Of a stretch of 64,000 nt of DNA, positions 33,937-44,193 are shown piece by piece. This stretch comes from Eucommia ulmoides. Lineage: Eukaryota; Streptophyta; Magnoliopsida; Garryales; Eucommiaceae. The position numbers were made by a program, and so were the translations under genes. Each line of letters starts with the position of its first letter. Position 1 is the stretch's first letter. The stretch is taken from the NCBI GenBank assembly GCA_016647705.1, contig CM028328.1, forward strand, positions 44,630,647 through 44,694,646, written 5' to 3'. The notes below the pieces were generated by a model. The model was given only the letters and a program-made list of their open reading frames with translations. It was not told the origin of the DNA and did not search any database.

Positions 33937-36146
33937 TCCATGCAAGTAGTGATGATAAATCTCAAAAGAAGGAAACAGAAGAAAAAGAAAAACAAAGAGA
34001 AAGAGGTTAGGCTGGTGGGGTGGTTCGCTGTCGGTGTGTGGGTATCGTGTGTGCAGTTGGTCGTATAGGGATCGCCGGCATGGGGGTGATCGGTGATTGT
34101 CGTTCATGTGCTGATGGTCATCGTCAGTCTGAGACTCTGAGTGAGTGTTGTTCCGGTGTCAGTTCGACGTAGGGATGGGTGTTTTGTTGACGGTAACCGA
34201 CGTGGTGGTATGTATCTCCTAATGTTCATCCGGCGATCTTGTGTGGGTGTATTTGAGTAGATTGTGAGTGTGTGTGTGTTCAGTCAACGGTGGTTGTGTA
34301 TGTATGTGTTGTGTTGATCCGGTCCGGAGGGTGTGTGTGTGTTGTATGTGTGTATGTGGGTGTGTTGTCCAGTGTGTGTGCAGGTGATCGGCGTTTATGT
34401 GTGGGTATGTGGTGTCATTTGGTCGACCGGCTGTGACAATGTGTGAGAGAGTGTGTATGTGTGGCCGTTGCTCAGTCGTCGCCGGTATGGGAGGGTGACT
34501 ATGTGTGTGTTTGCGATCAAATTGTGTATGCATGTATGTGTTGCTGACGTAGTGTTCCGTTGTGGGGTGGTTTGATCCGACCTGTGGGGGGGTGTTATTG
34601 GTGGAACGGGCTACTGTGTGCATGTGTATGATTGGTGTAGGGTGGCCGGCAATGAATGAGGAGTAGGAGGGAGAAAGCGATTCGGAACATGTAAAATTTC
34701 AATCAATTATTATTTTCGTCAAATTAAAATTGTTAGCATTAAAAATTTCCGTAATCGTAATAATATTCTATTAATCGCTAATCTAAAGAAATTGGTACAG
34801 TAAATATTAGCGTAACGAAACGAACAAAATAATAATTTTTCATAATAAAAATTTGTAGAATGAGAAATATGAAATTTAGGGCCTGCATTACATATTAGGT
34901 TATTTTAAGTAAAATATTAATTTAGGTTTGTCACTGTTAGGTTCATAGGCGCTAGCATCCCGGTTGTGATGGACTGTAATATTTCTGTAGTACAGGAATC
35001 GAGGTGAGTGTATTGTCTTCTATGTAAATTTACAAATCTTATTTTTGTATAAATTGTAGAAAATTTGCTTATTTTAAATGGACGATTTTGCAACTTATAT
35101 GGATCAAGTTGGTTTTAAAGATGAAAAAATGATTTTTGGATCAAGCCGGTTTTAAGGTGGAGAGTGATTTTTTGTTCGACTATACCATAGTTTCTTCTCG
35201 TTAGGCGAGTATGACCTACGAGATGTGGATTTTCTTCTCGTTAGGCGAGTATAACCTACGAGATGTGAATTTTCTTCTCGTCAGGCAGATACAACCTGCG
35301 AGATATGGATTTCTTCTCGTCAGGAGGATATGTCCTGCGAGATGTGAATTATCTGCTAGGCAAGTCCTGCAGGGTGGATTGACCCGTCAGGAGTGCAAAT
35401 TCTGCGGGTGGTACGGTATCGTTGCAACTCCCAATCGTGAGGTAAAAACGATCATATGGCTAGTAGGAGAGGATATGGAGAGTATTTTATATTATGTTAA
35501 AATGTTTCGACTGGTTGGTTTAAAATACTTTGATGGGTTGATTTAAAATATTTGAACTGGTTGATTCAAAATATTTGGATTGGTTCACTTAAAATATTTG
35601 TATTGGGTGTTTTAAAAACATTATTTCTTTACATTGGTAGCAGTTGGAAATTGGTTTCAAATAGGGTATGCGATGTATGGTATTGTCTTTATAGTATTTC
35701 ATTTCATTGGTGGCAGTGGAACTGGATTTTCAGCTGGGTATATGACTATAAAATATTATATTTTGAAAGGTGATATTTAACATTTGTACTTGATCCATTA
35801 TATTTTTTTATTATTTTGAATACAGTACACCGATAAAAATATTTGGTTTCAGGTACCGTGGCTAAGGGTTGGTCCACTACTGGTACTAGGTAGAGTCCGG
35901 AGGTAGTGTCGTTTTGGAGGTGAGCCGATCGGATGTGAATCGTGAAAGGTTCAGGTTTTTTATTGTGAATATTTGGGACTGGTGTATTCCCAAATTTTGA
36001 AACGGGTATTTATATATATTTTTGGAAAAAAAAAATTACAGTAGCGCGAGTATGTAGGTATATATGTGTGGATGGATATGCGTCGATAGGTCAGGTCGAC
36101 GTCACACCGGGCTTCGGGTGACGGGTGCCTAGGGTGGGGTATGACA
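33584..36146 (+). mobile_element. Del/Tekay-like solo LTR, copy 2
   Basis: It starts TGTAACACCCAAATTTTATC and ends GGGGTATGACA, 2563 bp, with perfect TTGGG duplications (33579-33583 and 36147-36151). Inside: TA-rich tracts (33784-33800, 33902-33932), a GT-rich segment (34020-34640), a 40-bp tandem repeat (35192-35350) and the conserved block (35404-35463). No internal domain, so a solo LTR from unequal recombination. It is the youngest layer of a three-level nest. Confidence 0.85.
35192..35350 (+). repeat. 40-bp tandem repeat in Del-like LTR copy 2
   Basis: Four copies (from 35192, 35232, 35272 and 35311) plus a partial fifth. The core is TTCTTCTCGTTAGGCGAGTA followed by YAACCTACGAGATGTG. 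It takes the place of the 33-bp repeat of the other copies. Confidence 0.78.
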
Positions 36147-36151
36147 TTGGG

Positions 36152-36899
36152 CCAATGCTCCCAATCCAGTTGACTTGGGGCATTAGGTATTGAGGCACCC
36201 TTCAGACTTAATAACTCAGACATCTTAGGCTTTGAGATTAATGAGTCACTTATTGTCTTAACAAATCATTTCCTCCTTTTGACGTAAACACTCAAAGCTT
36301 ACAGAGGGAAGATGATCAATTACTCAGCGAAAGTTCATCATTAAGACAAAATTATTCTTATTAACACACATATGTCTTTTTTTATTTTTAATTTCGAAGT
36401 TAAGTTAGTCTCATTCCAAAATATAGCAAACCAGCTCATGTACTAAATTTAGGATAAAAGAAAGTTAGCATACATGTAAGGGTCGAAAAATAAAATATTT
36501 TTAAAAATCAGTCCTATATTCCAATAATTATTTTAGCAAACTCAAGTTTGTACTCAACAGACCTATTAGCATAGAATAGATTGAAAAAATTAAGTACAAG
36601 ATAAAATATCTAAAGGAATACAAGCATTTACCCCTCCCAAACCTAAACTTCACATTGTCCTCAACGAGAAAAGTAAGAAATTAATTTAGTAAGGAGATAT
36701 ACAACCTGATGTAATGAAACTGCATATCTTGACCAAATCGGTGCACAATGCTCGTAAACTTATCTGACACAATACTCAAGGAAACTCATCAAATCAAATA
36801 TAAAAGTAAAAATTAAAATGAGAAATTTAAAACAACAGTGAGTTGCCTCCCACTCAGTGCTAAATTTAATGTCTTCAGCCGGACGTTGAGTGTCTTAAA
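36152..36899 (-). other. Non-coding internal part of the non-autonomous element
   Basis: AT-rich, no ORF on either strand. The sequence ACCCCTCCCAAACCTAAAC (36631-36649) is the reverse of a G-rich polypurine-like tract, an additional internal one. Confidence 0.4.
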
Positions 36900-37960
36900 C
36901 CCCTTAATCGTAGTGGAGTAACTCGCTACTTACCTTCCGTTGAGTTACTTTCCAGTCAATCAGGGAAGAGTTGCGGGCGACACTCAAATTTCTCCACTTC
37001 TTTCCCTGATTAAATCCCTTTTCTTTTATGTGGGACTTACTTGGTGGTCTTTTTGTTAAGTCCCCAAAGAAAAGTCGAGTTATGTCAACCCATTGAATAT
37101 GAAATAAATTATCTTTGGTTAAGATTGACAGTCGGTCCACTGCATCAAAAAGATATCCCTTAATTTTAGGATGCAGTGGAATGGGTGTGATGAATGTTTT
37201 AATCATAGAGAGATTATCTAAATGTGTCATCAATAGTTCGATCTCATTTTCCTTATGATTTTCTACCCTGACCTCCTTAATGTATTTATTTTCAACTTCT
37301 ACGCTTACCAACTCACCTACACTTCTGTATCCCACTTCCTTTTCTACCTCACTAACCGGTGATAGTTGAGCCAAAAATGACTCAAACTTAGGATTATAGC
37401 ATTTAGGTTTCTCACCAATTTCGCTCGGCTGTGGTTATTTTGACAACTCTTTGTTTTTCAATCTCGTGATCTAGATCAGTCTCCTCAACACCTACCCAAT
37501 CACTCTTTGCATTTTCCTTATTTACTATTTCAACCATTCTCTTGACTTGAGCTGTTAGTCGATCTATCCTTTTAGTTTGCTTTTCCTAGGTTTTAAGAAC
37601 TTCTTGTTCTTCTACGAGTTTAAGGATTTGTTGCAGCTCAGTAGATTGAGCATTCAAATCCTCTTGGGGAAACAATGGTTGACATTGGGGTTGGTAATAG
37701 GATTGATCGTAAAAGGACGTCCTTGAAGGCTCACTATAATATTGTTGATCCCATTCATAATTATTCGAGTATTAATTATATTCGGGTGACGGATAATATA
37801 GATCAAAATAAATATTATTATTGGGATAAGTGAAATTTTGGTAATTGTAAGGATATTGATTGGTGAAATGATTGGAATTTTGGTATATCGCACATAAATA
37901 TGGATTAGGTTGCGATCTTGACAGATTAGAATATTTAAATGCCGCAATTGACGTGGCTAA
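36900..37960 (-). pseudogene. Gag-like ORF of the non-autonomous element
   Basis: Read on the - strand from about 37955: DYDPERLATSIAAFKYSNLS, then a Tyr/Asn/Pro/Gln-rich stretch (YPYNYQNFTYPNNN, YYSEPSRTSFYDQSYYQPQC) with a stop. Next is a likely coiled coil (ELQQILKLVEEQEVLKT*EK, then TKRIDRLTAQVKRMVEIVNK). After a frame change near 37420 comes the clean ORF 36904-37374 (156 codons: AQLSPVSEVEKEVGYRSVG ... SPRHPKIKGY-like centre ... LFFGDLTKRPPSK). Gag proteins of non-autonomous Athila-like elements are Tyr/Asn-rich in this way, so I call it gag-like by position and composition. No protease or zinc knuckle is visible. Confidence in the exact function is low. Confidence 0.5.
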
Positions 37961-37984
37961 TCTCTCAGGGTCATAATCCTTCTA

Positions 37985-38038
37985 ACCTAGTCCCAATAAA
38001 TTTTATTTATTTATTTTGCTATTTTATTTTTTTATTGT

Positions 38039-38087
<49 letters not shown>

Positions 38088-38464
38088 TATTATTATGACT
38101 ATTAAATTTTTTTTTACTGTTACAGTTATTTTCTTTTTTTTACTGTTTTTTTTTTTTTTTTGTTGTTGTTCTTTTACTATTATCTTTATTTATTATTTTT
38201 TTTATTATAACTAGATAATACTCAACGAAAATATGGCTAGTGATTTTTATTTTTATTTTTACTGTTTTTTTGTTTTTACTTTGTTTTTTTTACTTAACAA
38301 AAATAACTCAACAGAATATGGTTACTGTTGTTGTTGTTTTAGTGGAAAAACACGAAAAAATTAATGAAAATGGAAATAAAAAAAGAAAACATACCAGACA
38401 AACACTGTTAGAAGAAAAAAAACAATAAACACTACAAATAAAATAAAAAAATTAAAAAAGACAA

Positions 38465-38509
<45 letters not shown>

Positions 38510-38580
38510 TTTTTGATTTTTTTATTTATTTATTATTAAACAAGTAAGAGAACAAAATAATAATAATTAAATTCAATAAT
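37985..38580. repeat. Low-complexity A/T region before the PBS
   Basis: An A43 run (38043-38085), several T-runs, TTG/TTA repeats and a TA microsatellite (about 38467-38506). It corresponds to the leader between PBS and gag-like ORF on the - strand. Long open frames here are homopolymer translations. Confidence 0.8.
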
Positions 38581-38587
38581 TAGCGAT

Positions 38588-38610
38588 GTTGATCCCCCGC
38601 AACGGCGCCA
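38588..38610 (-). other. Primer-binding site, tRNA-Asp type
   Basis: The - strand reads TGGCGCCGTTGCGGGGGATC. The 3' end of plant tRNA-Asp would pair with TGGCGCCGTTGCCGGGGA; there is one mismatch. This is the PBS used by Athila elements (recalled). Confidence 0.8.
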
Positions 38611-39905
38611 AAATTTAATCGCTAAAAAATAATACCCTTAAAATGGTACCGCGATACTAATGTAGTACGGATTCAAGTAGGGTGTCGAACCACAGAGATC
38701 GGTCTTGTAATTATCGATTTCGAATTATTCTTCTTTCCAAAATGAAAACAAAATTCGATTTGAGTTTTGGGTTTTAATATAAGAAAAATAAAATACTAAT
38801 CTAAAACAAATAAAAATAGATAGCCGGGTTAAGAGTTGCAGGTTTCGTATTTTGGACGCATGTGGGTTTCTTATTTTCTTTTTAATTCAGATTTGTGCAA
38901 ACGAGTGTTCTTAACTACGAGCCAAAACTATTCAGAAATATTAGATTTATTATTCTTCGACATGATTTATTTTCAGTATGTAATTCCTACGTTACTCTAA
39001 TTTAGGGTGAATTACAATCTAGACATAAACCATCCAAATTAATAATTAAATTCCAATAATACGGTTGTATGATCGTTAGATTTAGACCACAAGTATTAGA
39101 TCTAACGTTTTAGAAACAATTGAATTTAGAATTCAAAATCTCTAGAAGAATACTTTGAAAATAAATTCAATCACAATGAAACTATTTCAAACACAATATT
39201 TTTCATCACACAATTGTTCACATACAATTCAAAATTAAATTAAAAATACAATATTACATTAAACAAAAAATATGTACTGCAATCTTAATCCGATTTTGTG
39301 CCTTAACCGTTCATGCCGATTGTTCTTCGCACCAAAGATATTCAACAAAATCCCAAAATTAAGAATCCTTGAAACAAGAATTCAAGTCGGCAGAAAACCA
39401 AGAAACAAAAGTGAAAAGAAAAAAAAAATGAAAGAAAAAGGGAAAAAAAGAATAATAAAAAAATCGATCTTCCCATAAAGGCCTTAACCTGCGCACCTTT
39501 AAAAAGAAAACCCCCCCCCCCCCCCCCCCAAAAAAAAAAAAAAAGGAAAGAATTGACCTTGCCTAACACTACTCTCAATTCCCACTCTCCGAAAATTATC
39601 TTTTTTTTACAAAACCTTCCCTCTTTAACAAATGGCCTTAAATTTGTTTCTATACACAATTTGCGAACCCGATTGGATTTGCGGGATAGCCCGATCCGAT
39701 TTCTGGGTCACGCCTCTTTTCGTTCCGTCTATGGTTATTTTTGGCTTCATTTTGCTTCAACTTAATGTATTGTTGCTCCATGTCGTAAAATCTACAAAAA
39801 TAAATAAAATAAATTAATTATACTAATATAATTTATTCAAAAGAATAAAAAAAAAAATATTAGTAATATTAGATTGCGTAAAATGTAAAATGTAACGCGA
39901 TCACA
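38611..39905 (-). repeat. Right (5') LTR of the non-autonomous element
   Basis: 1295 bp, homologous to 31742-33035 and complete at its 3' end beside the PBS. A C19 run (39511-39529) stands where the left LTR has CCC (32611-32613). Confidence 0.82.
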
Positions 39906-41844
39906 TAAAAATGTCATGACAAGCCCTAAATCACCAAGGTGATTAAGGACTTGGGTTTAGTTTGGATTTACACCAATTCAAGTTGTCTTCACAAACTACC
40001 CTAAGACCAATGGATCAAAGGGCCTAATCATCATTAAAAGGACCACAAATGAGCCTTGAAATGACCAAGAAACCCCTAGATATTCTCTACAAAAAATATC
40101 TAAGGAGGAAACGAAAACACTTAGAAGGTAACCAACTATTATAGAAACTAAATCGATTTGGTTCACCACCTAAATTAAGCATTTAATGTGCATTAAATGC
40201 CCATCTCATCAATCATTAAATTCTTGGGATGATATGGATATGCCACATTCAAGGTATCAATATATTTTGATGAAAATATCTTCGAGTTAACCGAAAACCT
40301 TAAAATGTGACTACCTATTGTCGAAACCAAACCAAACCGATTTACCACCTGACCCATGCATTTAATGATCATTGAATGCACATCCCATAAAGAATTTATT
40401 GCTTAGGGATGATATGGAATGGATGGATGCATTTAATCAATATATTTTTATTAAAATATCTTATGGTTAATTAGGAACTTTGAAATCCAACCGTCGGTTA
40501 CAAGGAAAACTAACCCGATTTAATCCAAAGCCAACTGAATGTGTGCTCACCAAGTAATGACTCATCATAGAACGTTAAAATCAATAGGACACATTGAGAC
40601 TAGATACATTGCATCTTGAAAGCATTGATGGGAACTAAACTGAAAGAGTGAAACTAACCGGTACTTAGCCCCTAAACTAAACCGGAAGTGTTACATCTTG
40701 CCATTAATGTACCCATGTGCAACCAATAGGATTCAAGGGCATGTCATGATTGGTAATGATTTCCAATCATTACCAAATCTTTGAGAATCTTTCATTACAC
40801 CTAAAATTCATTCAAAAGTGATAAAAAAAAACAAATCAAGAGAGCAAGTCCCTTAGGCCAAACAGTCCCTAAGAAAGAGACTAAAGTGGCTTGCATATTT
40901 ATCCATGCGCAGGAGCTCGGCCTGTAAATATAGGGTCCCTATTTTTATTTTTTAAAGGTCTTGAATGCCTAGCTTCTCTCTGTAAAGTCGAGCCAAGCTT
41001 TCAGGTCCTAGGCCTCTCAAGCAAATATTTTGAATAACACACTGTTAAGCTACTGAAATATGATCCCAGAGAGTGTTCTTGAGGTTCTTAGAGCAATAAC
41101 TCAAGAGACTGACGGTTATCGATCAAAGACAAGCCAACAAGATCCAGAAGGAAAATGAGGTAATCACTTAGGGAAGACTACTTCCCCTAAGTAGGTATGT
41201 TTTCTTCAAAGCATGCTTTGTTCTTGGTTTAATTTCATGTATTATGCTTGTACATATCATAAGCATGTAGTATCTATGCATTAATTTCATGTATATGACA
41301 CATAAAACCTATAATTAACCAAATAACACTTAATTCCTGTTATAATCACCAAACTATGTCCAAATCATGCAAAAACTATCTCAAAAACATCCAAGAACAT
41401 GTTAAGAACATGTGAGGAACCAAATCATCCGACAACATGCTAAGAACATGTGAGGATCCAAACAAAACGTCTATCACACCATGAGTTGTGCATAGTCTCT
41501 AAACTAATGAATTATTTTAAGGTATTCTTGACAAAATCAAAGAAATTATGTATACATCGTGTTGTGATTGATATCTTGTTTTAAATATAAAATTAACTAA
41601 AACTAGTTTGTAACCCTAAATGTAGGAACTACGTCAAACCCGATCATTGGTTACCCCCCAAAGTACGTAGGCAACCCACATAAGGGTTCGGTCACCTTTA
41701 ATAAATAAAATAATATCTTTTAAACCTTATATAAATGAACTACGTGATGACTTGATCTTTGGTTACTCACCAAAGTACGTAGGCAACCTATATAAGGTTT
41801 GGTCTCGTAAAAATAACAAAAACATGTTCATTTCATTTAGTATA

Positions 41845-43545
41845 GTGGTGGCCGCAATTTAAGCTTTGCCACTTTCACCGCAAGCGTACGGATCAAGTTT
41901 TAGTATAATAAACCTTTAAATTTCGGATATTGTATGCACATGGATTGGTTGAGATTACTATCGAGTACCGCGATTGTCATAACCTAATTTTATCTAGGCG
42001 ACTAAAAATGGTATTTAAGATTAAATACTAATACTAATTTAATTATACTAATTACTAATACGAGATAGTTTAAGGGATGGATTATCTAGGGATTAACTTT
42101 ATTTGCTTAAACGCGTTTGATTTCGTTTAGTTTACAATAATGGTGTTCAACCTATTTGACAATCTCGGCATCTAAAACTCCTCTACCACCTCTCCTAAGT
42201 ATAAGACGGGGGAATACGCAACTTCGTGTCAACGAAGAAGTTTCCCTCAATGTCTTAATGACCCTAGGTTGCGTGAGTCTTGCCCCCAACGTCATCGATT
42301 GCACACAAAACCTCAGTTCATAAACTCTCTCGTCACCTCTCCCGAGTGTAAGATGAGGGATATAACGCGACTTCGTGTCAATAAAGACGTCCATCTCAAC
42401 GTCTTAACGACCCTAGATTACGTGAGTCTCGCCCCAATCTCATTGATTTCATGCGTTGTGTTTACCCTATCGACAATCTCAGTTCTAAAACTCCCCCGTC
42501 ACCTTTCCCGAGTGTAAGACGGGGGAATACGCGATTTCGTGTCAACAAAGAAGTCTCCCTCAACGTCTTAACAATCCTAGGTCACGTGAGTCGTGCCCCA
42601 ACGTCATAGATTGTCCACAATCCTAACCTCGACCAGGTTATTGGATCGTGGCGTTTAGTTATTCTAATCTGAATCCGGGATTTGTCAAACCCCGTATTCT
42701 TGATATATCTATCTAAGCATGATAAACAAACAATACAGCATACACAATCAAACTACGAAGAACAATCATTAAAGAAACATAACTTAACCAAAACTACGTT
42801 TTTTATAAATGAAATACATGATCTACATTTAGCCTATGGACATAGCCGTTTATACAATTTTAAACTAGGCTAAACATGCTCAAACATATATTGAAGATGA
42901 AAAATAAAAGGAAAAATGGATGAACTTAGCCGATATTAGAAGATTAGTTGCTAAAACCGTCCACCGATCAATTTTTCTTTTCCGTGTGTTGATCTTCTCC
43001 TTCGGATATGTTTGAGCACTCCCCATATTCTCTCTATATTTTAAACTAAGCCCTAAGGGCTGTAATGGCCGGAGAGAGATCAAGGAGAGGGGAGGAGAGG
43101 GGTTGAAATAGGTAAAATATCTAAAATAAATATCTAAAACTGTGCAGAGGCTACCGCCTAGGCAGTGAGTATGTCGGTTTAAAGTTCGCCGTGGTGGTAG
43201 AGAAGGCACTAGAATAAGGACCATCCTGATGCTTTACGGCTGCGGCGCTGGGTATTCAACAAGAATGGGGTCTCTCTGTATCTTCACCGCCGTGGCAGAG
43301 GTCTGGACATCGCAGGGGTAGGCTTCTTTCACAATATTGCCTCCTTGCTCATTTTTTCACCGTTCTCCGACCGTTCTCGATACGATTTGATCGTTTATGC
43401 TCCAATTTCATACTTTTTCACCCCACACACCTGTTTTAATACAAAAAAAAAATAAAAACATATTAAAACATAACAAAAACGTATTAAACGTACTCGAAAA
43501 CTAACAAATTCGGTTTGGAAATATATAGGTAATTTACACCTATCA
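41845..43545 (-). mobile_element. Athila-type LTR in C2
   Basis: On the - strand it starts TGATAGGTGTAAATTACC at 43545. The end is set by comparison with the uninterrupted C1 sequence (about 31000-31040): the flanks share TATA (41841-41844, 43546-43549). U5 landmarks of the family (ACTTGATCCGTACGCTTGCG) lie at about 41874-41893. Compared with the LTR at 28285 it has about 20 extra bases at its 3' end. The region 43150-43330 has mixed CCGCCTAGGC- and CCGCCGTGGC-type repeats. It also contains three or more copies of a ~150-bp unit with ACTTCGTGTCAA (about 42185-42600). Confidence 0.7.
42160..42640. repeat. Tandem ~150-bp repeat inside Athila-type LTR
   Basis: Three successive units share CTCTCGTCACCTCTCCCGAG or variants, then GTGTAAGAYGGGGGA, CGACTTCGTGTCAA and ACGTGAGTC (near 42180, 42330 and 42495). 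The related LTRs at 7616 and 28285 have this unit about once or twice (for example 8590-8800), so it has been amplified here. Confidence 0.65.
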
Positions 43546-44193
43546 TATAACTTGCATATTTACATTTTTATCTCTTATAAACTGCTATTGGGTTGTTGTT
43601 GCCTAGAATAATGTGATATTTACTGCTTTCATTACAGAAAAACACAAAAATATTTTCATTTCTAGTTGTAGTTGCATAATAAATAACATTTATTGCTTAT
43701 ATCATGTCAAAAATTACAGGAAAACAAAAAGAAGAAAAGAAATACTTTAAAAAAGGGAATTATTTTGTTAATGAAATCAAATAAAGTTACTCAGGTAATG
43801 TTTAACAGTGAATATTCATTTAGACAAAGGTACCTTTTATGGATGGGTGTTTTGTGGTGCGTAAAATCTTCCCTGAGTATAACCGACCCCCGAACTTTAA
43901 GAATATCTCTGGTACATAGATCTTATGAAGTCAAAACACTGGTCATTTTAAAAAAAAAAATGAATTTATAAAAATCTTCGTGACTTAGGACATCATTTAA
44001 CCCATTCTAGGTGGCGACTCCATTTTAAACATAAAATCACAGCTCACGAAGTTTTTCAAAACTGACTCCCAGAAAATCCCTTGAAAGAACATTTCAAAAT
44101 GAATGAATTTGGAGAACTTAGAAAGAGAGGAATGGAAACTTATTTTCATCTTCTTCTCAAATTTATACTTTTTTTTGCTATCAAAATCCGAGG

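Larger units (their letters stand above)
31742..39905 (-). mobile_element. Non-autonomous Athila-like element (LARD-like)
   Basis: LTRs at 31742-33035 and 38611-39905 in direct orientation. The PBS stands against the right LTR (38588-38610) and the polypurine tract against the left (33036-33046), so the element runs right to left. The internal region, minus the nested LTR 33584-36146, is only about 3.0 kb. It holds one broken gag-like ORF region and no protease, RT, RNase H or integrase motif. It is inserted in C2. A target duplication could not be recognised, and the left LTR lacks the last ~24 bp found in the right one. Confidence 0.78.
31669..44193 (+). mobile_element. Tat-like LTR repeat C2, split by nested insertions
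   Basis: The first part is 31669-31741 (AAACAATCCAAGAGACCTTG, as at 27488 in C1); the rest is 39906-44193. The gap is the element 31742-39905, and a further LTR is at 41845-43545. C2 landmarks: TCATGACAAGCCCTAAATCA (39915), GGTAATCACTTAGGGAAGAC (41159), AAGTACGTAGGCAACC (41661), the GGTACC...GATGGGTGTTTTG block (43829) and GGTGGCGACTCCATTTTAAA (44011). It ends near AAAATCCGAGGTGCG (44184). Net length is about 2.6 kb. Confidence 0.6.

Noticed and set aside
34219-34623. 134-codon His/Thr-rich - strand ORF
   Set aside because: Pure consequence of TG repeats (TH/HT translation); same at 59010-59264 and 23196-23432.
37939-38214. ORF of poly-Lys and poly-Phe/Ile
   Set aside because: Translation of A43 and T-runs.
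39342-39659. 105-codon - strand ORF with a Gly run
   Set aside because: Result of the C19/A tract in the LTR.
31742-39905. Target duplication of the non-autonomous Athila-like element
   Set aside because: Left flank (CTTGG + TGATCA) and right flank (TAAAA) do not match; the left LTR end is truncated, so none can be claimed.
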